Origin: Myxococcus xanthus
GTDB taxonomy: Bacteria; Myxococcota; Myxococcia; Myxococcales; Myxococcaceae
Assembly: GCF_900106535.1 (NCBI RefSeq)
Contig: NZ_FNOH01000008.1
Location: 248,001-312,000, forward strand
Direction: 5' to 3'
Length of the DNA: 64,000 nt
In this document: positions 51,236 to 60,281 of the stretch, in pieces
Position numbering within the stretch: the stretch's first letter is position 1
Layout: every line of letters begins with the position of its first letter
Translations under genes and position numbers: made by a program
Notes under the pieces: generated by a model
What the model was told of the DNA's origin: nothing
The model's database searches: none
What the model saw: the letters and a program-made list of their open reading frames with translations, nothing else

Positions 51236-51982
51236 TCAGGGAGTGGGCGGAATCAAGGACTGCGCGGGCGGCGGAAGGTCCGGGTTGTACAGGCCTCGCA
51301 GCACCAGCGTTGCCCCCAGGTCATCCTTGAGGAGCGCCGGCTGGCCCTGGTGGAGCCCCACCAGCCGCACCGAGAAGCCCACGCCATCCGGCGTCACGTG
51401 CACCGCGAGCTGCCCCGGCACGAGCGGGTCTGGCACCGCGCTCTCGGAGAGCAGCCAGGCGACCTGGGGATGTACGGGGAGGAAGGCGCGCGTGTACACC
51501 CGCACCTCGCTGGCGCCGGACTTCTGGAGCGCGGCGCGCCACGCGTCCTGCGACCGAGGCGTCTCTCCATGTGACTGGAGCTCGTGCACCATCAGCAGGT
51601 GGACGCGCCGGGCCACGCGAAGCAGCTCCAGGTTGGCCGCCACGTCGGAGCGGGACTGCTCCAGCCCTTGCGGACGACCGCCGGCGAGCGTGGCCATGAC
51701 TCCGAGGAGGATGACGCCGGAGGCCCACAACGGCGCGGACCGGCCTCGCACCAGCTCCCAGCCCAGGCGTGCCGTGCCCACCGCCGCCAGCAACGAACCG
51801 GCCAGCACCAGCCAGCGCGGCACCTCGCCCGCGTGGAAGGGCTGACTCAAGGCCTGCGTCAGGTGCGTCCACTCGGGCACGGACGCCACGCCCACGCCCA
51901 CGGCGAAGGCGACGAACAAGACGGCGTGCACCAGCCGCAGCCCCAGCGGGGACGGCTGCCCCACCTCACTGCTTGCCGTCAC
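51236..51982 (-). CDS. Membrane protein of unknown function, Tad cluster
   Basis: The start is the GTG at 51982, overlapping the stop of the small pilin-like gene as GTGA. The 248-residue product has about three hydrophobic segments in the first ~100 residues (AVLFVAFAVGVGVASV; WLVLAGSLLAAVGTA; ASGVILLGVMATLAGG). A soluble C-terminal domain follows (HLLMVHELQSHGETPRSQ; VRVYTRAFLPVHPQVAW). No known family is evident. The overlap with the pilin-like gene ties it to fibre biogenesis. Confidence 0.65.
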   Translation of the reverse strand: MTASSEVGQPSPLGLRLVHAVLFVAFAVGVGVASVPEWTHLTQALSQPFHAGEVPRWLVLAGSLLAAVGTARLGWELVRGRSAPLWASGVILLGVMATLAGGRPQGLEQSRSDVAANLELLRVARRVHLLMVHELQSHGETPRSQDAWRAALQKSGASEVRVYTRAFLPVHPQVAWLLSESAVPDPLVPGQLAVHVTPDGVGFSVRLVGLHQGQPALLKDDLGATLVLRGLYNPDLPPPAQSLIPPTP

Positions 51983-52206
51983 GGGAACGGCAGGTTCAGC
52001 ACGAAGTAGAAGGAGTCGTAATAAATCTGGTACGCCTCCATGAACAGGTCGATGACGTTGGACTGCCGGTCCTCCGACCAACGGACCTTCACCGACGCGC
52101 CGATGATGAGCGCGACGACGAGAATCCAGTTCAACAGCGAGTACTCCAGCATGGCCTGCCCGCGACGGTTACGGGCGCGGGAACGCAGCGTCTTCGGGTG
52201 GTTCAC
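51979..52206 (-). CDS. Flp-like type IVb pilin candidate
   Basis: A GTG start overlapping the upstream gene as GTGA gives 75 residues. The N-terminal basic leader ends RRG before QAMLEYSLLNWILVVALIIG. That fits a prepilin-peptidase cleavage after Gly with Glu at +5 and Tyr at +6, the Glu-Tyr pair typical of Flp pilins. A hydrophobic helix and a short tail with five aromatic residues near the end follow. It is slightly longer than Flp (50-60) and is the best candidate for the major subunit of this apparatus. The Kil system has a pilin-like protein named KilK, but I cannot confirm this is it. Confidence 0.75.
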   Translation of the reverse strand: MNHPKTLRSRARNRRGQAMLEYSLLNWILVVALIIGASVKVRWSEDRQSNVIDLFMEAYQIYYDSFYFVLNLPFP

Positions 52207-53012
52207 GGCGTGTCCTCAGAGGTGTCGTGTCCATGCCCGTCGTCCGCGTCGCCGGGCAGGTCATCGAGTATAGCATCCGCGTACTCCAGCTTGATCTTCG
52301 GTGCGTCTGGAGCGGGGATGCGCATGCGGGGTTTGGCGTCGATTCCGTACTCCGCCACTTCCATGGCGTGACCGATGCCGGGAATCTCAATCTTGGCCAG
52401 GTTCAGCAGCGGAATCTCACGGCTGAGCCACATCCGCTTGATGACGGTGTTCTTCATGACGACTTCGACGGGGACGGCCGCCACGGTGCCTGCCAGCGTC
52501 ATCAACCGGGACTCCTTGCCCGAGCGCGTCGTGGGCTTCACGCCCTTGGGCAGCGGCGCTTGCTTCTCCGGCGGCGCGGACTGAGCCTTCTTCGCGTCCG
52601 CCTCCTGCTGCTTGAGCACGTGCTGGAGCGCCTCGTCCGAATACTCCTGGGGTTGGCCGAAGCCCGTGCCGATGTAGAGACGGGAGATGGCGTCATAGCG
52701 AATCTCATCGCCCTCCCGGGCCACCAGCATGCGCATCTGCGCGAGCGGCGACTTCATGGCCGGATGGGTCCCCGCCTCCATCTCCACCCACACCGCGTCC
52801 CGGCCCTCCTTGTCCTTCTCCTCCCCCACCACCGCCAGGCGCCAGTAGTAGACGCGCAGGCCGCCGCCGTTGAAGCGGTACGTCACCCAGTCGCCCAGCC
52901 GGGCCGGACGGGCGCCGCGGGACATGTGCTGCACCAGCTCCCGCGCGGGATTCGCCTCCACTCGGACCGGAAACGCCAGCACGACTGCGGCCACCACGAG
53001 CAGGGCCCTCAC
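52203..53012 (-). CDS. Exported protein, Tad cluster, unknown function
   Basis: GTG start overlapping the upstream gene as GTGA; 269 residues. A signal peptide (LLVVAAVVLAFPVRVEA) precedes a soluble region beginning NPARELVQHMSRGARPARLG. It contains WVTYRFNGGGLRVYYWRLAVV, and a middle stretch rich in Lys and Gln (~130-165). The C-terminus is Asp/His-rich. I know no family for it. Four consecutive 4-8-bp overlaps with neighbours show strict cotranslation. Confidence 0.65.
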   Translation of the reverse strand: MRALLVVAAVVLAFPVRVEANPARELVQHMSRGARPARLGDWVTYRFNGGGLRVYYWRLAVVGEEKDKEGRDAVWVEMEAGTHPAMKSPLAQMRMLVAREGDEIRYDAISRLYIGTGFGQPQEYSDEALQHVLKQQEADAKKAQSAPPEKQAPLPKGVKPTTRSGKESRLMTLAGTVAAVPVEVVMKNTVIKRMWLSREIPLLNLAKIEIPGIGHAMEVAEYGIDAKPRMRIPAPDAPKIKLEYADAILDDLPGDADDGHGHDTSEDTP

Positions 53013-53791
53013 TTCGCGCCCTCCTTCTTCTGGGCCTGGTCCCGCTCGTAGGCCTCGCGGCTCTGGCGCACGGCATCATCGTTGGGCACCGCGTCCGGGC
53101 GGTCCGAGCCAATCCACATCTGGACCACCGCGGTGACCCCCTCATCCGTGGGCGACAGCGTCGTCACCACCTGCTCACCCTTGCGGGCGTGCTCCATGGT
53201 CAGCTGCGTGCCGCCGCCCATCTTGAGCGCGGACTGCCGCACGGGCGCGTAGCCGCGGCGCTCCAGCTCCGCGTTCACCTGCTGCTGCACCTTCGTCAGT
53301 TCTCCCGTGACGAGCGTGGTGCGGCTCTGCGAGCCACCCGGGTCATCCCGCGTGGCCAGGTCCTGGCTGTAGAGCGCACCTTCCAGCGCCACCAGCCCAG
53401 GCGCCGGCTTCTTGGGCGGACGCACCCACAAGTCCCGCAGCGCGGTGAAGCCCACCGTCTTGCCCAGGTGCTTGCGCAGCACAACGCCGCGCTGGAGCCC
53501 CTCGCGGGTGTAGAGCGCCGACACCACGCCCTCGTCCTGCATGTCCCCTTCCACCACGGTGGGGTAGCCCTCTTCCTGCCACTTCCGGGCGAAGTAGGCG
53601 GCCACCTTCTCCATGGGGTCCGGCGTCGTGAAGTACGCGAGGCGGTAGTACTCCCCGCCAATGACCAGGTCGTTGCCGATGCGCGTGTGGATGGTGCCCG
53701 GATAGATGGGCAGCTCCTGCTCCGCGGCTGCTGGCACGGAGGCCAGCAGCACGCACAGAAGTGCCGTCCGGGCGGCCACCACCCTACTCAC
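53009..53791 (-). CDS. Exported protein, Tad cluster, unknown function
   Basis: Two starts are reasonable: GTG 53791 (AAGG 6 nt upstream, 8-bp overlap with the TadE-like gene) and ATG 53818 (GGAGG upstream). I use the first because short overlaps are the rule here. The ~260-residue protein has a signal peptide (ALLCVLLASVPAAA). The mature domain begins EQELPIYPGTIHTRIGNDLV and contains YFTTPDPMEKVAAYFARKW, a phrase seen in many exported proteins of unknown role. The C-terminus is charged. No enzyme motif is seen. Confidence 0.65.
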   Translation of the reverse strand: MSRVVAARTALLCVLLASVPAAAEQELPIYPGTIHTRIGNDLVIGGEYYRLAYFTTPDPMEKVAAYFARKWQEEGYPTVVEGDMQDEGVVSALYTREGLQRGVVLRKHLGKTVGFTALRDLWVRPPKKPAPGLVALEGALYSQDLATRDDPGGSQSRTTLVTGELTKVQQQVNAELERRGYAPVRQSALKMGGGTQLTMEHARKGEQVVTTLSPTDEGVTAVVQMWIGSDRPDAVPNDDAVRQSREAYERDQAQKKEGAK

Positions 53792-54977
53792 AGGGAACCT
53801 TGAGGTCTTGCTCGTCATTCTCCGTGGCCTCCGGGCGGGCATCCGGGTCGGTCGGGTCATCCGCCATGGCCCGCTTGCACCCCATGTAGAACTCGCCACG
53901 CGCGTTGAAGACCTTGATGTAGTTGCTGTTCGCGTACGTCATCTCGTCGCGGAACGGCGCGGTGTCGAAGCAGTTGGGCCGTTCGTGGTCGGTCAGCTCG
54001 AAGCTGCGCTTGTGCATGACGTGGAGGCCGCTGCTGGCCTTCGCATCATACTGGGCAAGGCCGGTGCAGTCGCCCTTCTGCGAGGCGCCCACGCCGTAGT
54101 TCCGGGACACCACGAAGGTCCCCAGGAAGTTGGGGAGCACCGAGGCGACCACATCCAGGATGGCGCCGATGCCCAGGCTGTCCAACGTGGAGGCGAAGCC
54201 CAGGAACACCATCCGGTCCACCTGGCGGTAGAGGCCGTGGGGCTGGCTGAGGGAACCACCGGTGTGCTGACCGGCGCGGCGGCCACGGACGATGGCGTCA
54301 CCGCCGTCCGGCATGTGCCAGCCGTTGGCGTACATGGAGTACTTCGACTTGAGCCGCAGGCTGCCCAGGTCGCGCCCGCCCATCATGTTCTCTTTGAAGA
54401 AGCCGCCGTTGCCACCGCTCTTGTCGAGGTACCGCGTCGGCAGGATGACGTTCTCGTAGTTCATCTCGACTTCGGATTCGACCCAGCCCTTGTTGTTGAA
54501 GCCCCACTGGTTCAAAACCCATCCCATGCCGTTGTTCAACGGGCTGAGGATGGCGCCCGCCAGGCCGCCTCCTTCGCTGGTACTCGGGCGGCTGAGCATC
54601 CCGCTCTCGAGGAGCGCGATCTCCTTGTTGGAGATGGTCGCCGTCACGTCCGTGTAGCGGGCAATGAAATTGCCGCCAGTGCCGTTGGGCTCCACCGAGT
54701 CCATGTCCTTGTAGCGCTCGACGAACTCCTTGTGCGCCTCCCGGCGGGCGTCCTCGAAGGCGTCATCGTGCTTCCCGTTCGCGAAGTCGGAGAGCGCGTA
54801 GCTCGTCATCTCCCAGACGGCGTAGCGCGCCGCCTCCTGGAGCTTGAGCTTCGCCCTCACCAACTCCGTGAGGTACATGCTGAACATCAGAATCATCACG
54901 AGGAGCGGCACGGAGAGCGCGAACTCGACCGTGGCGGCACCTCTTGAGCGCGAGCGCATTTGGAGACGGGCACGCAT
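53784..54977 (-). CDS. TadE-like pseudopilin with large C-terminal domain
   Basis: The 397-residue protein has a basic N-terminus and RSRG before AATVEFALSVPLLVMILMFS, the TadE pattern with Glu at +5 and Phe at +6 of a predicted cleavage after Gly. A membrane helix and a long periplasmic or surface domain of about 340 residues follow. This is far bigger than classical TadE (~150-200). It has no known fold that I recognise and few Cys. It lies directly after the TadG-like gene (8-bp gap) and overlaps the next gene by 8 bp. Large pseudopilins are described in the Kil apparatus, which this probably resembles. Confidence 0.8.
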   Translation of the reverse strand: MRARLQMRSRSRGAATVEFALSVPLLVMILMFSMYLTELVRAKLKLQEAARYAVWEMTSYALSDFANGKHDDAFEDARREAHKEFVERYKDMDSVEPNGTGGNFIARYTDVTATISNKEIALLESGMLSRPSTSEGGGLAGAILSPLNNGMGWVLNQWGFNNKGWVESEVEMNYENVILPTRYLDKSGGNGGFFKENMMGGRDLGSLRLKSKYSMYANGWHMPDGGDAIVRGRRAGQHTGGSLSQPHGLYRQVDRMVFLGFASTLDSLGIGAILDVVASVLPNFLGTFVVSRNYGVGASQKGDCTGLAQYDAKASSGLHVMHKRSFELTDHERPNCFDTAPFRDEMTYANSNYIKVFNARGEFYMGCKRAMADDPTDPDARPEATENDEQDLKVPCE

Positions 54978-54985
54978 GGCAGTCC

Positions 54986-57070
54986 TCAGTGCGTCATGAT
55001 CTTCGGGGCAATGCCCTGAAGCGGTCCGGGCAGCGCGTCCATCATCTCACCAATCTTCGGCAGCGAGTTCCGGCCCTGGAACACGGACGCCAGACGCGGG
55101 CGCCAGTAGGGGTTGAAGAAGTTGGGCTGCTCCGCCCAGTTGCCGGGACGGTGGTAGTAGGTCTGCCCACGGGAGATGACGTTGAGGCCTTCGACCAGGC
55201 CCAGGAACTTCTTCCGGTTGTTCAGCATCTCCAGGCCGTCCGTATCCGGAGTGAAGGCGAACTTCACCTTGCCCTCCTGGTTCAACAGGGCGGGCGCGTT
55301 GGTGCCGGTGCCGTCCTTGTTGTCCCGGTTCACGACCTGCTCCGGCTCCTTGTTCAGCGCCACCCAGGCGGTGGGCTGGTTGAAGTCCGCCTGGCGCTTG
55401 GCCGCGTCGTCCATGGACGCGTTGGCGGTGGGGTTGCACACCGAGCCGAGCTGGCCAGGCTCGAAGTGCATGAACGGCGTCAGGCCACCCCAGCGGTGGT
55501 GGCCGTCCTGCACCGGCCGCACGTTGGCCGCGAAGACGTCCGTACGGGCCCAGCACACGAACGCCAGCTCCAGCACGCAGATTTTCGAGCGGTGCAGCCC
55601 CACGTCGCGCTCGGGGCCACCCGGCCGCATGTGGCCGGACCAGCGCTCCGGGTTGCTCGGGTAGTTGACGCGCCAGTGCATGCCGCCCCGGTGACGACCG
55701 CTGTCGGTGTCGTTGAGCGCCCAGATGCTCGTCTTCGTCATGTGCTTGTACGGCAGCTTGGTGGTGTTGTTGTTCCCCTTGCCCTTGCGGTTGTCGCCGA
55801 AGCACTTCCAGTAGTCGTCGTTCTTGGTGCACGACACCGGGTTGTCCGCCTTGCCCACGCCCACGTCGATCTCCGGCGGGCCGAACTTGAGCCAGTACGG
55901 GTCATCCGAACCGATGTTGTCACCCTGGGCCGTCATGCCCCAGGGATTGATGTTGTCGTTCCAATCACGGATGTAGTTGCGGCCCTCCTGGCCGGGACCG
56001 CGGCCGGCGCGGATCGCGTTGGCGTTGGGGAAGCCCGTGGAGAGCATGCGCGTCTGGCCGATCTTGCCGAACTCGAAGATGCCCGGGATGTCCACGCCGC
56101 CGTTGAAGAAGTCGCGCATGAAGCTGAGCATGTCCGGCAGCGGCAGCAGGTCACCCATGCGGCGGCTGGTGATGAAGCCCTGGGGGCACGCGCCACCGTT
56201 GGCGTCACACGCGTAGCGCGTGGCGTTCGTGATTCCACCCATGGAGCGCTTGGCACGGGCGATGGGGTCTTTGGCCGCCTTCTTCGTCACGTCCAGCGCG
56301 CCGAACGGGTTCTTCCACGTGTTCGGCGCCAGCGGCTTGCCACCCGCGTGCGGGCTGTGCGCCTGGCTGAAGAGACACTGGCTGTAGAGACCCGTCGCCA
56401 ACTGGCTGGCCAGCGAGGAGATGTTGCTGTCGTTGTCGTCGATGACCGTCTGCGTGGTCTGCGTCACGTGCGTGGACGCGGACATCATCACCGCCTGCGA
56501 CGCGAAGTACATCACGCCGTTCATCACCCGGTGCGCGGGGATGATCCACTCACCGACGATCCGGTCCGGATTCAGCCGCGTGATGACCTGTTGGATGGGT
56601 CTGAGGAAGTAGTTCCGGTACGCGGTCATGATCCGGCCAATGGCCTTGATGACCGCGCTCACATACGGAATGACGTTTTCCAGGATGGGACAAGCGATCT
56701 TCCAGAAGAGGTTGTTCGTCTTGCCCGCGCATGGATTCAACGTGCGCATGAAGCCGTAGATGTCCGTGAGGAACGCCTCGGCGGAATAGATGAGTGACAG
56801 CAGCGACTGCCACATCATCGCCGACACGTAGTGCGACACCTGCGTGCGGTTCGCGTACGCGTAGAAGTTGAACGCGCGCGCCTCCATGGCGGCCATGGAG
56901 TACGACGCGGAGTCCGCCGTGTTCTGCAGGCGGATGCGTTCATGCACCGTGTGGCCGATGTTGACCGTGGTCAACACGGCGATGGACATGATCAACACCA
57001 TCAGGGCGGCCAGCACCAAGGCCTGGCCTTCCTGGCGGCGGAAACTCTGTCGGAGGGTCCGGGTGAACAT
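54986..57070 (-). CDS. TadG-like membrane-anchored protein
   Basis: The 694-residue protein begins with a short basic N-terminus, then EGQALVLAALMVLIMSIAVL. This is the TadG N-terminal (Flp pilus putative pilus assembly) pattern and has Leu instead of Glu at +5. The following NIGHTVHERIRLQNTADSAS is typical. The remaining ~640 residues are extracytoplasmic, with many Asn, Trp and aromatic residues, and no von Willebrand A domain motif (DxSxS) that many TadG proteins carry. It likely sits at the tip or base of the fibre; the function is unknown. Confidence 0.8.
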   Translation of the reverse strand: MFTRTLRQSFRRQEGQALVLAALMVLIMSIAVLTTVNIGHTVHERIRLQNTADSASYSMAAMEARAFNFYAYANRTQVSHYVSAMMWQSLLSLIYSAEAFLTDIYGFMRTLNPCAGKTNNLFWKIACPILENVIPYVSAVIKAIGRIMTAYRNYFLRPIQQVITRLNPDRIVGEWIIPAHRVMNGVMYFASQAVMMSASTHVTQTTQTVIDDNDSNISSLASQLATGLYSQCLFSQAHSPHAGGKPLAPNTWKNPFGALDVTKKAAKDPIARAKRSMGGITNATRYACDANGGACPQGFITSRRMGDLLPLPDMLSFMRDFFNGGVDIPGIFEFGKIGQTRMLSTGFPNANAIRAGRGPGQEGRNYIRDWNDNINPWGMTAQGDNIGSDDPYWLKFGPPEIDVGVGKADNPVSCTKNDDYWKCFGDNRKGKGNNNTTKLPYKHMTKTSIWALNDTDSGRHRGGMHWRVNYPSNPERWSGHMRPGGPERDVGLHRSKICVLELAFVCWARTDVFAANVRPVQDGHHRWGGLTPFMHFEPGQLGSVCNPTANASMDDAAKRQADFNQPTAWVALNKEPEQVVNRDNKDGTGTNAPALLNQEGKVKFAFTPDTDGLEMLNNRKKFLGLVEGLNVISRGQTYYHRPGNWAEQPNFFNPYWRPRLASVFQGRNSLPKIGEMMDALPGPLQGIAPKIMTH

Positions 57071-57091
57071 GGGTCGGGAGTCCTCTTCCTC

Positions 57092-58081
57092 TTACAGACC
57101 CCAGTCGGGGTTCAGGTGCATGATCCACTTGCGGTGGAAGTTGGACTGCATGCGCATGCTGTACGTGGCCGTCAGCGGCATGAAGTACCGCTTGCCAGCC
57201 AGGTTGGAAACGATCGGGATGCTGCCGTTGGCCAGCATCCAAAGCACGGTCATCTCGAGCGGATAGACGGAGTCGTACCCCATCTCGTGCTCGATACCGC
57301 GGGCGCCAGCGAGCAACGGGTTGAGGTTGCCACGCCGGTTCATCATGTTCGCGCGCGGGTCCACGGTGCCGCGGTCAATGGCGCCTCGCAGCGCCATGCC
57401 CGCGTTCGAGGCGAACCACGAGTAGAAGATGATGGAGTTCGCGAACGGTACGCGCAGTTGGTACCAGTAGCGCAGGCGGATGGTCAGTCGCGTGGACTTG
57501 CGGAACACCAGCTCCGCGTCGTCAGGCTCCGGCAGGTTGAAGAACTTTCGGATGTGGTTCTCCAGCGAGGGCACCTCCGGGAAGGAGTCCGCGCCGTCGA
57601 AGTCCAGCTCCTGCCAGTTGTAGCCGCTGCGCAGCTTCCACATCGAATCGATGGGCGTGAAGTACGCGGGACTGACGGTGTCCACGCGGATGACGCCGAA
57701 CAGGTTGGAGCCGTTCACCGTCCGGGGCACGCGGCCGCCACCGAAGTTCAGCATGCGCATGCCGGAGTCGTAGAGCTGGTGGAGGACGAACGTCTTCCCC
57801 AGCTCGACGATGTCGTCGGTACGCCCCATGGTGGGAAGCAACGCCACGATGGCCGCGTCATGCATGCGCTCGTTGTTGCCGTTCCACACGATGCCGGCAC
57901 GCGCGGCCTGGTAGGCGGCGTACTCCGTCATCAGCTTCGCGTGCTGCATCATCGTGAGCTGGATGATCCCCAGCGTCATGAAGACGGCGAGCGGCATGAT
58001 CATCGCCGCTTCCACCGCGGCCTGACCCGACTGCCGGCGAGACGCCCCCTGCGCCCGCGGTTCCTGTGCTTCCTGTCCCAT
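57092..58081 (-). CDS. TadE-like pseudopilin with large C-terminal domain
   Basis: The 329-residue protein has a leader ending RRQSG before QAAVEAAMIMPLAVFMTLGI, with Glu at +5 of the predicted cleavage. A membrane helix and the TadE-like helical continuation LMTEYAAYQAARAGIVWNGN follow. The C-terminal ~260 residues are extracytoplasmic with no recognised domain. It is the first gene of the pilin group, read from the 97-bp gap that separates it from the anti-sigma gene. I found no confident promoter there. Confidence 0.8.
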   Translation of the reverse strand: MGQEAQEPRAQGASRRQSGQAAVEAAMIMPLAVFMTLGIIQLTMMQHAKLMTEYAAYQAARAGIVWNGNNERMHDAAIVALLPTMGRTDDIVELGKTFVLHQLYDSGMRMLNFGGGRVPRTVNGSNLFGVIRVDTVSPAYFTPIDSMWKLRSGYNWQELDFDGADSFPEVPSLENHIRKFFNLPEPDDAELVFRKSTRLTIRLRYWYQLRVPFANSIIFYSWFASNAGMALRGAIDRGTVDPRANMMNRRGNLNPLLAGARGIEHEMGYDSVYPLEMTVLWMLANGSIPIVSNLAGKRYFMPLTATYSMRMQSNFHRKWIMHLNPDWGL

Positions 58082-58178
58082 GAAACCATTATCCGGGGAC
58101 TGGTGTCAGAAGCGCATCGGTCAAATGGACAGACCTGCGCCTACGTTTCCCTCCCATTTGATGAGAAAACTCGTCCCG

Positions 58179-59570
58179 CTAATTCGTGGGTTTAGCGGGC
58201 ATCTCGTTCGCCGATGACTCGCGAGCCACCCGCCGGCGCGCCGATCTGGCGGCCTCCGAGGCCGGCGCCTCTTGTATCACGAGGTTACAAGCCTCGAGTC
58301 CTTCGGCACGCCTACCCAGCGCGAACTCAAACTCACACAACTGGTTCAAAAGCGTCCAGCGCTCCTGTCCAGTCGCCCCCGAGGCCAGGGCCGAACGGAT
58401 CAGCCCAGCCGCCCGGGCCCCCTCCCCCGCGGCGAATGCCGCCCGCGCCTGGCGCGACAGCTCCGCGACGTTGGCGCGCTCCACGGGGGGCGGTGGCGGC
58501 GCGGCGGTGGGTGCGGATTTTTTCGAGGCCGGTGCCGGTGCCGGTGCGGGGCGCTGAGGCTCGGCCTTGGCAGGGGCGGCGACGCCTCCCAGGGTGCCCT
58601 TGGATTCCGACGCGTCCAGCTCGTCGTCGTAGGCAGCGCCCCGTGCCGCTGGCGACTTGGCTCCCAGGCGCAGCGAGTCGCGCGGGGGGACGGACCGAGG
58701 TGCCTGCGAGTCCGCGACGCGCCGCTCCGACCGGCCAGCGAAGGCGTCGTCCGAGTCCGCCGGCGGCGTCTGCAGGTCCATGGATTCGCTCTCGACTTTG
58801 GACTCCTCGTCCAGCGACGACGGCGCCACTTCCTGCGCCATGGGCGCGGGCTCCAGCGCGGCCCGCATGTCGGCCTTGGGTGCGCGAGCAGCGGCGGGCG
58901 GCCCACGCTTCGCCTTGCTCTCGCTTTCACGCCGAATCCGCATGTCGAGCCCGCCGCCACTACCAGCGTTGGCCCAGTCCTCCGCGAGCGGCCGCTGCTC
59001 CCGTGAGCGCTCGGCCCCCTTCGACTTCGTCGGCGCGGCCATTTCCCGGGCGGCGTAACCCGCCGCTTCCGCCTCGGCGGGCATCGTCAGCGCCGCCGCG
59101 GGGGCCGGAGCGGCCGCGGCCGGCGCGGCCGGCGCGAAACCATCGGCGGCCGGAGGGGCCACCAGTTCTTCCTTCGCGACCGCGACCTTCGCCGCGCTCA
59201 AGTCAGGCCGCGTGAGGTCGGGCGACCGGGCCTCGAGCGTCAGAAGGCCAAAGGTGCTCACAGAGGCCAGGCCCAGCACGGGCAACAACCACCGGCGCCA
59301 GCGGGACGGCTTCGGCGCGGGGCCCGCGGCGGCGCGGCGAGCGGCCTGCTGGGCATAGGCCATCAGCGACTCCAGCCCCGCGTCCGGAGCGGGCTCCACC
59401 GACAGCTGGGACATGGTGGCGCGCACCCCGCGAATGTCGTCCAGGGCCTGGGTGCAGCGGGCGCAGCTCTCCAGGTGGGCTTCCACGAGGCGGGCCTCGG
59501 GCACCGGCAGTTCGCCATAGGCGAAGTCGAGCAGCCGGTCCTCCTGCGCATGCGGATTCTGCGGCTTCAT
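58179..59570 (-). CDS. Zinc-finger anti-sigma factor with TM helix
   Basis: The 463-residue protein overlaps the sigma gene by 4 bp (ATGA). Residues ~10-45 form a zf-HC2 anti-sigma domain with the His-x3-Cys-x2-Cys motif in HLESCARC (~32). A membrane helix lies at ~92-110 (LLPVLGLASVSTFGLLTLEA). The rest is a long Ala/Pro/Ser/Glu-rich periplasmic part (~120-360), then a helical segment with a TPR-like pattern (ELSRQARAAFAAGEGARAAG). It should bind and hold the ECF sigma factor at the membrane until a signal arrives. Confidence 0.88.
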   Translation of the reverse strand: MKPQNPHAQEDRLLDFAYGELPVPEARLVEAHLESCARCTQALDDIRGVRATMSQLSVEPAPDAGLESLMAYAQQAARRAAAGPAPKPSRWRRWLLPVLGLASVSTFGLLTLEARSPDLTRPDLSAAKVAVAKEELVAPPAADGFAPAAPAAAAPAPAAALTMPAEAEAAGYAAREMAAPTKSKGAERSREQRPLAEDWANAGSGGGLDMRIRRESESKAKRGPPAAARAPKADMRAALEPAPMAQEVAPSSLDEESKVESESMDLQTPPADSDDAFAGRSERRVADSQAPRSVPPRDSLRLGAKSPAARGAAYDDELDASESKGTLGGVAAPAKAEPQRPAPAPAPASKKSAPTAAPPPPPVERANVAELSRQARAAFAAGEGARAAGLIRSALASGATGQERWTLLNQLCEFEFALGRRAEGLEACNLVIQEAPASEAARSARRRVARESSANEMPAKPTN

Positions 59571-60199
59571 CCCACCACCGTCCTTCCGTCCTCGGCGAGG
59601 TCGCCGTCGACGCCCATCTCCGCCAGCCGGCGGCGAAGCCCGTCGAGCGCGTAGCGCATGCGGCTCTTCACCGTGTTCTCGGACACTCCCGTCACCTCCG
59701 CGATGTCCTTGAAGGGGATGCCGCTGTACTCGCGCAGGGTGAAGACCTCACGCTGCTCGTCTGGGAGCGTCGCCAGGGCTCGCTCCAACAGGGGACGCAA
59801 CCGGGCGTTGTAGGCGCCGCGCTCCGGGCTGGCCCCCGCGTCCGGCAGGCCTTCCCCCAGGGGGCGCGACTCGTCCCGCTCCGCTCCCGGGGCGGGTGCC
59901 TCCAGGGAAGACGCCTGGCGGTAGCTCTCTTTGCGCGCGCTGTCCACGCAGAGGTTCCTCGCAATCGTGTAGAGCCAGGTCGTGAACTTCGCCTTGGGCG
60001 TGTAGTCGCCGGCGCTCCGAACCACCTTCAGCCACGTCTCCTGCAGCACGTCCTCCGCCCGTGCCCGGTGCCCCGTGAAGCGAAGGATGAAGTTGAACAC
60101 CGGCGTCCGGTGCTTGCGCACCAGCGCCTCGAACGCGCGCGCGTCCCCCGCCTGGAAGGCGAGCATCAGCCGCTCGTCTGAGGTTTCCGGTCCCAACAC
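59567..60199 (-). CDS. ECF-type RNA polymerase sigma factor
   Basis: The chosen GTG (60199) has AAGGAGA 9 nt upstream; a GTG 39 bp earlier is possible. The ~210-residue protein has region 2 (~15-85, AFQAGDARAFEALVRKHRTP; AEDVLQETWLKV) and region 4 (~145-195, LPDEQREVFTLREYSGIPFKD; SENTVKSRMRYAL). Between them is a non-conserved linker. It directs RNA polymerase to stress- or envelope-responsive promoters and is paired with the downstream zinc-finger anti-sigma gene. Its target promoter could not be read from this region. Confidence 0.95.
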   Translation of the reverse strand: MLGPETSDERLMLAFQAGDARAFEALVRKHRTPVFNFILRFTGHRARAEDVLQETWLKVVRSAGDYTPKAKFTTWLYTIARNLCVDSARKESYRQASSLEAPAPGAERDESRPLGEGLPDAGASPERGAYNARLRPLLERALATLPDEQREVFTLREYSGIPFKDIAEVTGVSENTVKSRMRYALDGLRRRLAEMGVDGDLAEDGRTVVG

Positions 60200-60281
60200 T
60201 CCCCCAACTCTCCTTGGAGCCACCCTCACCCGGCCCACTCCGCCACCCGTGCACAGTGAACGTGCGACGGGCCGCCAGGGT

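Noticed and set aside
58082-58178. Possible ECF-type promoter (GGGAAAC ... GTC) upstream of the TadE-like gene
   Set aside because: The spacing is about 14 bp, shorter than usual for ECF promoters, and no matching element is seen near the sigma gene to compare with.
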